DNA from: Prevotella sp. UBA2850
GTDB taxonomy: Bacteria > Bacteroidota > Bacteroidia > Bacteroidales > Bacteroidaceae
Length of the DNA stretch: 17,358 nt
Assembly (NCBI GenBank): GCA_002350805.1
Contig: DEFO01000035.1
Span: 250 to 17,607 of the forward strand
Direction of reading: 5' to 3'
The position numbers and the translations under genes are program-made. A model generated the notes under the pieces. It saw nothing but the letters and a program-made list of their open reading frames with translations, ran no database searches and was not told the origin of the DNA. Positions 13,883 through 17,358 of the stretch are shown here, piece after piece (position 1 is the first letter of the stretch; each line of letters begins with the position of its first letter).

Positions 13883-14875
13883 GCTCAGCTCCAGCATTCT
13901 GTTAATAGGCTTGACGGCCTCGCGGGCGATGTCGGCATCTACCTCGACGGTGGGCCACTCATAGCGCAGGGCGTTGTAGATCTTCAGCAGCGAGTTCATC
14001 TTCATGTAGTCGCACTCGTTGCAATGACAGCCGATGCTGCCCTCGGTCACCTCGGGCGGTACGGGCAGGAACACCGTGTCGGGGCAGTTGCGCTGCATCT
14101 CGTGCAAGATACCGGCTTCGGTGGCCACGATATACTCGCCCTCGGGATGCTCGATGGCATACTTCAGCAGCACAGCCGTCGAGCCCACCACATCGGCTAC
14201 GGCCAGCACCGGGCCTTTGCACTCGGGATGGGCCAGCACCAATGCACCAGGATGGGCCTCCTTGAGTTTCAGTATCTCAGGCACCGAGAAACGCTCGTGC
14301 ACATGGCAGCCGCCGTTCCAGAGCAGCATCTGCCGGCCGGTGATCGAGTTGATATACGACCCCAGGTTCTGGTCGGGACCGAAGATGAGCTTGGCGTTCT
14401 GCGGGAAGGTGTCGACAATCTTCTTAGCGTTGCCGCTGGTCACCACCACATCGGTCAGCGCCTTGACGGCAGCCGTGGTGTTCACGTAGCTGATCACCTG
14501 ATAGCCGGGATGCTCGTCCTTGAACTTCCGCAGGTCTTCGGCGCGGCACGAGTCGGCCAGCGAACAGCCCGCGTTGAGGTCGGGACAGAGCACCACCTTC
14601 TCGGGCGAGAGAATCTTACAGGTCTCAGCCATGAAATGCACGCCGCACATCACGATCATGTCGGCATCGGTCTCGGCAGCCTTGCGCGCCAACGCCAGCG
14701 AGTCGCCAATGAAGTCGGCCACCTCCTGAATCTCGCCCACCGTATAGTAGTGAGCCAGGATGACAGCATTCTTCTCCTTGGCCAGACGCCGTATCTCAGC
14801 CTTCAGGTCGGTACCCTCGGCAACGGGCTCGTCGATGAACCCTTTTTCTTTCCATTCTTGTTTGATCATCGTCAT
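13880..14875 (-). CDS. nadA: Quinolinate synthase (NAD biosynthesis)
   Basis: A 331-residue NadA, the [4Fe-4S] enzyme that condenses iminoaspartate with dihydroxyacetone phosphate to quinolinate in de novo NAD synthesis. Seen motifs: 'ILAHYYTVGEIQEVADFIGDSLALAR' (39-64), first cluster cysteine C77 in MCGVHFMAET, 'PDLNAGCSLADSC' (98-110), 'YVNTTAAVKAL' (130-140), 'FGPDQNLGSY', second cysteine C190 in NGGCHVHERF, 'HPEC', 'GSTAVLLKYA', and a C-terminal CHCNEC-DYMKMN (283-293) that holds the third ligand. Length is normal. Cytoplasmic. nadB and nadC are not adjacent. The ATG at 14875 is used; a second ATG two codons later (14869) is equally possible. The leader crosses the AT-rich, DnaA-box-rich region, so expression may be affected by that DNA. 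Confidence 0.97.
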   Translation of the reverse strand: MTMIKQEWKEKGFIDEPVAEGTDLKAEIRRLAKEKNAVILAHYYTVGEIQEVADFIGDSLALARKAAETDADMIVMCGVHFMAETCKILSPEKVVLCPDLNAGCSLADSCRAEDLRKFKDEHPGYQVISYVNTTAAVKALTDVVVTSGNAKKIVDTFPQNAKLIFGPDQNLGSYINSITGRQMLLWNGGCHVHERFSVPEILKLKEAHPGALVLAHPECKGPVLAVADVVGSTAVLLKYAIEHPEGEYIVATEAGILHEMQRNCPDTVFLPVPPEVTEGSIGCHCNECDYMKMNSLLKIYNALRYEWPTVEVDADIAREAVKPINRMLELS

Positions 14876-14879
14876 ATCA

Positions 14880-15239
14880 TTATATTTCTTTCTTTTTTTT
14901 TATTTTTTAAAATGAAATGATTAGGATGATGTGGCGTTGAAATGTTGAAAACTTCCTTCCAAAATATTTGCCAGATCACTTATCCACCCGTGGTTGGCGG
15001 TTATTCACAGTATGTGTTGACAGTTAACCTCTGAGCATCAGTCATCTTCACTACTTATCCACAATAGTCCTATCCGTTGCAAAGATAATAAGTTTATATC
15101 TTTTTTCGATGAAAAATTGTGGAAAAATGTTGCTTTCAGCGGTGAAAACTAGTGTTTTTTCCACCGTTTCGGGCCTCCCGGCGTTATCCCCAACACTTTC
15201 CACGCCTTTTCCACACACTTTTCCACATAGTTTTCCACA
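14880..15239. other. oriC: Candidate replication origin: AT-rich tract plus DnaA-box cluster
   Basis: The stretch 14876-15323 contains no convincing gene. A 40-bp tract (14881-14920) is about 90% AT and could serve as an unwinding element. Nonamers like the DnaA box TTATCCACA: exact at 15055-15063; TTATCCACC 14980-14988; TTATTCACA 15001-15009; TTATCCCCA 15184-15192; TTTTCCACC 15157-15165; TTTTCCACA at 15207-15215, 15219-15227 and 15231-15239 (exact 12-bp steps); and one inverted TTTTCCACA at 15118-15126. Such density in 260 bp of non-coding DNA is characteristic of bacterial origins. dnaA is not in the window, but origins in Bacteroidetes need not lie next to dnaA. Alternative: a DnaA-titrating or DnaA-regulated site. 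Confidence 0.5.
15080..15087 (-). promoter_or_regulatory. -7 box (TATCTTTG), probable nadA promoter
   Basis: Minus-strand TATCTTTG fits the consensus exactly and is the best promoter upstream of nadA, about 205 bp from its ATG. The predicted transcript leader would pass through three of the DnaA-box-like sites (14980, 15001, 15055), so DnaA binding could repress nadA. Confidence 0.45.
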
Positions 15240-15323
15240 GGGAAGGATGGGTTGAATGAGATGGTTCTGGGTTGAGAGAATCTGGGTTGGCGTAAAGCGG
15301 TTCATGGCTGAGAGTAGATTTTC

Positions 15324-16514
15324 TTATGGCTGAGAGTTGCTTATTTCCAGGGCCATCAGGTTGAGTTGTTGGCATTGAGTAGCGGTGAGTTTTCGTTTGT
15401 CGTTATGGTGCTCCCAGGGTGAGAGCATGAGCAGGGTGCCTTTGGCACAGGCGTAGAACTGCTCGCCGTGTGGCTTCGACAGCGGTGTGAAACCGTTCTC
15501 CATGAGCACAATGGTGGGGTAGCCGGCATCGAACACGGCTCTCATCACTCGTTTCTCGGCAGGCGAGATGGCGGGTGAGACGAGTACTGTGCCTGCTTTG
15601 GCGGCTGCGAGGTGACGGGCGATTTCTCTTTCGATATCGCTCTCGGTGAGGCGTCGCGACAGGCGCACAGCCAGGCGTCGCGGAGCAGCGAGCAGCTGGC
15701 GGTTGCCTATTCCATTGTAGATGTGGGTTCCGATTGGCAGGTTGAAGAAGGGGCGCAGAAAGGCAGGACGGGCGCGTTTGAGCATCAGCCGGCGCGGATT
15801 GTCGTGCAGATAGTTAAGCCATGTGGGCAGCTCATCGTAGGAACGGAGAATGAGGTCGTTGTAGCCCTTGGCGAAAAGCGGGCGGTAAGGATTGGCTGGC
15901 GATGGGGAGGGATTGGCTGACGGCAAAGCCGTCGCCTGCGAAGAAGCGGAATAGCTATTCTCAGTTTCTTTTCTCGTTTCAGCTTCCTTGCCCTTTGTGC
16001 AGGCGGCAGGCATTTCTGCCGTCAGCTTCTCTGTAGGCAGCGGCTTTGCCGTTTCCATCTCCGTTGTCATTGCCGTTGCCATCTCTGCTCCCCGCTTTGC
16101 CTTCTCTTGCAGGGCCTTGACGGCTTTGCGGCAGCCGGCCTTAAAGCCCGAGATGATTTGCCCCAGGTGCACGGGCAGTGGGGCCTTCACAAAGAGGATG
16201 CCATGCATGTGGTCGGGCATCATCTGTACGCCCATCACCTCTATTTGCGGGTAATAGCCGTGAATGGCCATCCACTCGTGCTGCACCGCCTCGCCGAGCT
16301 CCGACAGTACGAGGCGTGCCTCGTTGCCGCTGCCTGCGGCCGCAAAGGGGTCGCCAGTGAGGTGGCCGAAGACGGGCCTGCGGCCCTCCACCTCTATGGT
16401 AATCATATACATGCGCCGTTCGGTATAGTCGTGATGGTCGTCGCGCCGTTTCATCGAGATTTTCTTCTCGCCGGCAAATTTCTTTTTCTTGGTGATTATC
16501 TCGTCAGTAAGCAT
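15324..16514 (-). CDS. REP-associated-transposase-like (HUH/Y1) protein with DprA/LOG-like C-terminus
   Basis: A 396-residue protein from ATG 16514; the longer frame to 16595 is rejected because a -7 box (16554-16561) lies inside it. Residues about 37-135 and 205-245 form an IS200/REP-associated (Y1) transposase-like fold: HUH motif H102-M-H104 in MPDHMHGILF, a conserved 'GQIISGFKAGCRKAV' helix, and candidate nucleophile Tyr235 in WLNYLHDNPRR. Between HUH and Tyr lies a low-complexity Ala/Glu/Thr/Pro/Ser-rich insertion (about 136-209). The C-terminal part (about 309-370) reads VLVSPAISPAEKRVM...GYPTIVLMENGF...KPHGE...GTLLMLSPWE, resembling the SMF/LOG Rossmann core of DprA. Proteins with this overall layout, without the long insertion, occur singly in Bacteroidetes; their function is unknown to me. 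RAYT relatives act on REP palindromes. There is no IS end or second copy here, so it looks like a domesticated single-copy gene. Confidence 0.75.
   Translation of the reverse strand: MLTDEIITKKKKFAGEKKISMKRRDDHHDYTERRMYMITIEVEGRRPVFGHLTGDPFAAAGSGNEARLVLSELGEAVQHEWMAIHGYYPQIEVMGVQMMPDHMHGILFVKAPLPVHLGQIISGFKAGCRKAVKALQEKAKRGAEMATAMTTEMETAKPLPTEKLTAEMPAACTKGKEAETRKETENSYSASSQATALPSANPSPSPANPYRPLFAKGYNDLILRSYDELPTWLNYLHDNPRRLMLKRARPAFLRPFFNLPIGTHIYNGIGNRQLLAAPRRLAVRLSRRLTESDIEREIARHLAAAKAGTVLVSPAISPAEKRVMRAVFDAGYPTIVLMENGFTPLSKPHGEQFYACAKGTLLMLSPWEHHNDKRKLTATQCQQLNLMALEISNSQP
15919..15933. repeat. Perfect hairpin inside the HUH gene's low-complexity segment
   Basis: GACGGC-AAA-GCCGTC is a perfect 6-bp stem with a 3-nt loop. 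Its core CGGCAAAGCCG recurs in opposite orientation as CGGCTTTGCCG at 16041-16051, and a third related word GACGGCTTTGC lies near 16119. All lie within or beside the stretch that encodes the low-complexity insertion. Confidence 0.7.
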
Positions 16515-16553
16515 TTTTCTCTCCAGAAAGGATGATTTAAGGTTTCGTGCATG

Positions 16554-16561
16554 CAAAGATA
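16554..16561 (-). promoter_or_regulatory. -7 box (TATCTTTG) of the HUH-protein gene
   Basis: Minus-strand TATCTTTG matches TAnnTTTG, 39 bp before the ATG at 16514. It fixes the likely start because any upstream ATG in the same frame would lie before the transcription start. Confidence 0.55.
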
Positions 16562-16582
16562 ACCAAAAAAAAGGTTTTTTGC

Positions 16583-16613
16583 TTGCTTTTCTCATGATTA
16601 TTCTCTATTTTTG
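16583..16613 (+). promoter_or_regulatory. Promoter of the beta-helix protein gene
   Basis: TTG at 16583-16585, 20 bp spacer, TATTTTTG at 16606-16613: a full Bacteroidetes-type promoter. The transcript would have an approximately 90-nt A-rich leader before the ATG at 16710. It is divergent from and adjacent to the HUH-gene promoter. Confidence 0.6.
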
Positions 16614-16709
16614 CAAAAATGACTTTTTTCCTATAATTTTTTGAGAATATCATGTAAAAATGCGAATAACTAACAATAAAAACAATAAAACTATAAAAAC
16701 TTGGAATCT

Positions 16710-17358
16710 ATGAAAAAGGTATTTTTGATTCTGTTCATCGCCATGGCTGCGATGACAAGCGTACAGGCACAGCAGATATCGGTGGTGAAAGACGACGGCA
16801 GCACTACGCTCCATCGCACATTGGCAGAGGCCATCGCCGCCATTGAAGACGGTTGCGTGATTTATCTGCCGGGCGGCGGCTTCACCATTGCCGACGACGT
16901 GAAGATCACCAAGCGCGTGACGATTATCGGAACAGGACATAAGACCGTCACCGACAATGTGGACGGCAACACCACCATTTCGGGCAATCTCTTTTTCAAT
17001 GTGGGCAGCAGCCAGAGTGCCATCATGGGTTGCTATATCACTGGCAATGTGGTGATTGGCGAAGACGGAGCCGTAAACGATGTGCTCGTGCGCTATTGCA
17101 ATCTCAACAGTGTGCAGGTAAAGAACAGCGAGTGCCAGGAAACTTTCGTGAATCAAAATTATATTCGCGGTACCTCCGATTTTGGAAGCACAAACGCTGA
17201 AATTACCAATAATATTCTTCATTCAGTAATAGGAGTAAATAATGGAGTGGTTTCATATAATGTTTTTGTGGGTGTGCATGTAGGAAGTGTTGGTCATGAC
17301 ATGAATAACTGGCCTCATTACCAAGATGCGGCTGCTATTAACCTGCATATTTCATACC
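16710..17358 (+). CDS. Secreted right-handed beta-helix protein, N-terminal part
   Basis: The first 216 codons of a gene that runs off the right edge. Residues 1-20 are a signal peptide (MKKVFLILFIAMAAMTSVQA, then QQISVV). The next part, 'TTLHRTLAEAIAAIEDGCVIYLPGGGFTIADDVKITKRVTIIGTG', is the usual entry to pectate-lyase-like right-handed beta-helix proteins (a 'spread over the row, then list of items' pattern). After it come short repeats of the type 'NTTISGNLFF...SAIMGCYITGNVVIG...VRYCNLNSVQV...NAEITNNILHSVIGVNNGVVSYNVF', with the Asn ladders and 18-25-residue turns of such helices. Exported to the periplasm or cell surface; a C-terminal sorting domain cannot be seen. No catalytic residues can be assigned from this part, so it may be a polysaccharide lyase, hydrolase or adhesin. 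Codon use changes sharply after about 17145 from GC-ending to AT-ending codons. Confidence 0.8.
   Translation, partial: MKKVFLILFIAMAAMTSVQAQQISVVKDDGSTTLHRTLAEAIAAIEDGCVIYLPGGGFTIADDVKITKRVTIIGTGHKTVTDNVDGNTTISGNLFFNVGSSQSAIMGCYITGNVVIGEDGAVNDVLVRYCNLNSVQVKNSECQETFVNQNYIRGTSDFGSTNAEITNNILHSVIGVNNGVVSYNVFVGVHVGSVGHDMNNWPHYQDAAAINLHISY

Noticed and set aside
13781..14920. 379-codon plus-strand frame opposite nadA
   Set aside because: Antisense to nadA, whose cluster cysteines and conserved motifs are all present; the frame reads through repeat DNA at its 5' end.
15051..15305. 84-codon minus-strand frame with CGK repeats
   Set aside because: The CGK-x-CGK repeat is only the translation of the 12-bp-spaced TTTTCCACA boxes. 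A promoter and the DnaA-box cluster lie within the frame and no homologue is recognised.
16515..16595. N-terminal 27-codon extension of the HUH protein
   Set aside because: A -7 box (16554-16561) sits inside it, so the transcript should begin downstream of the upstream ATG.
16650..17222. 190-codon minus-strand frame opposite the beta-helix gene
   Set aside because: Antisense shadow; the plus-strand frame has a promoter, signal peptide and beta-helix repeats.

Overview
The window comes from a Bacteroidales genome, most likely a Prevotella/Segatella relative. The evidence is a SusC/SusD pair with surface-lipoprotein partners, promoters of the Bacteroidetes type (-7 box TAnnTTTG), A-rich leaders without clear Shine-Dalgarno sites, and GC-rich third codon positions.

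Layout. Positions 1-86 hold the N-terminal end of a BRO-type phage-antirepressor-like gene (minus strand). Positions 87-688 hold no convincing intact gene, only a possible gene remnant and an orphan promoter. Positions 689-10174 are a five-gene minus-strand operon, read from right to left: SusC-type TonB-dependent transporter, SusD-type lipoprotein, DUF4960-type surface glycan-binding lipoprotein, surface GH32 lipoprotein, and a second, probably periplasmic, GH32 enzyme. This is a beta-fructan (levan or inulin) utilisation locus. Its divergent neighbour (10581-12137, plus) looks like the regulator. It is a periplasmic sugar-binding-protein domain joined through one membrane helix directly to an AraC DNA-binding domain, with no histidine kinase or receiver between them. 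An exact 10-bp direct repeat at 21-bp spacing lies upstream of susC and is a good candidate operator.

The middle (12138-13880) carries a patatin-like phospholipase gene set among dispersed palindromic repeats, a 22-bp tandem array and a 26-bp duplication. nadA (quinolinate synthase, minus) follows. Between nadA and the next gene is about 450 bp of non-coding DNA with a 90% AT tract and at least nine DnaA-box-like nonamers, three of them identical and spaced exactly 12 bp apart; this is a candidate replication origin. To the right lie a long variant of a REP-associated-transposase-like (HUH/Y1) protein with a DprA/LOG-like C-terminus and, divergently, a secreted beta-helix protein cut by the window edge.

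How it works together (inference): the surface GH32 cuts polymeric fructan held by the SusD and DUF4960 lipoproteins, SusC imports oligosaccharides, the periplasmic GH32 releases fructose, and fructose bound by the sensor domain switches on the operon. Fructokinase and an inner-membrane fructose transporter are not in this window. The most novel-looking items are the kinase-less sensor-regulator, the candidate origin, a terminator-like hairpin inside the signal-peptide codons of the last PUL gene, and the inverted repeat modules bracketing both the regulator and the patatin gene.
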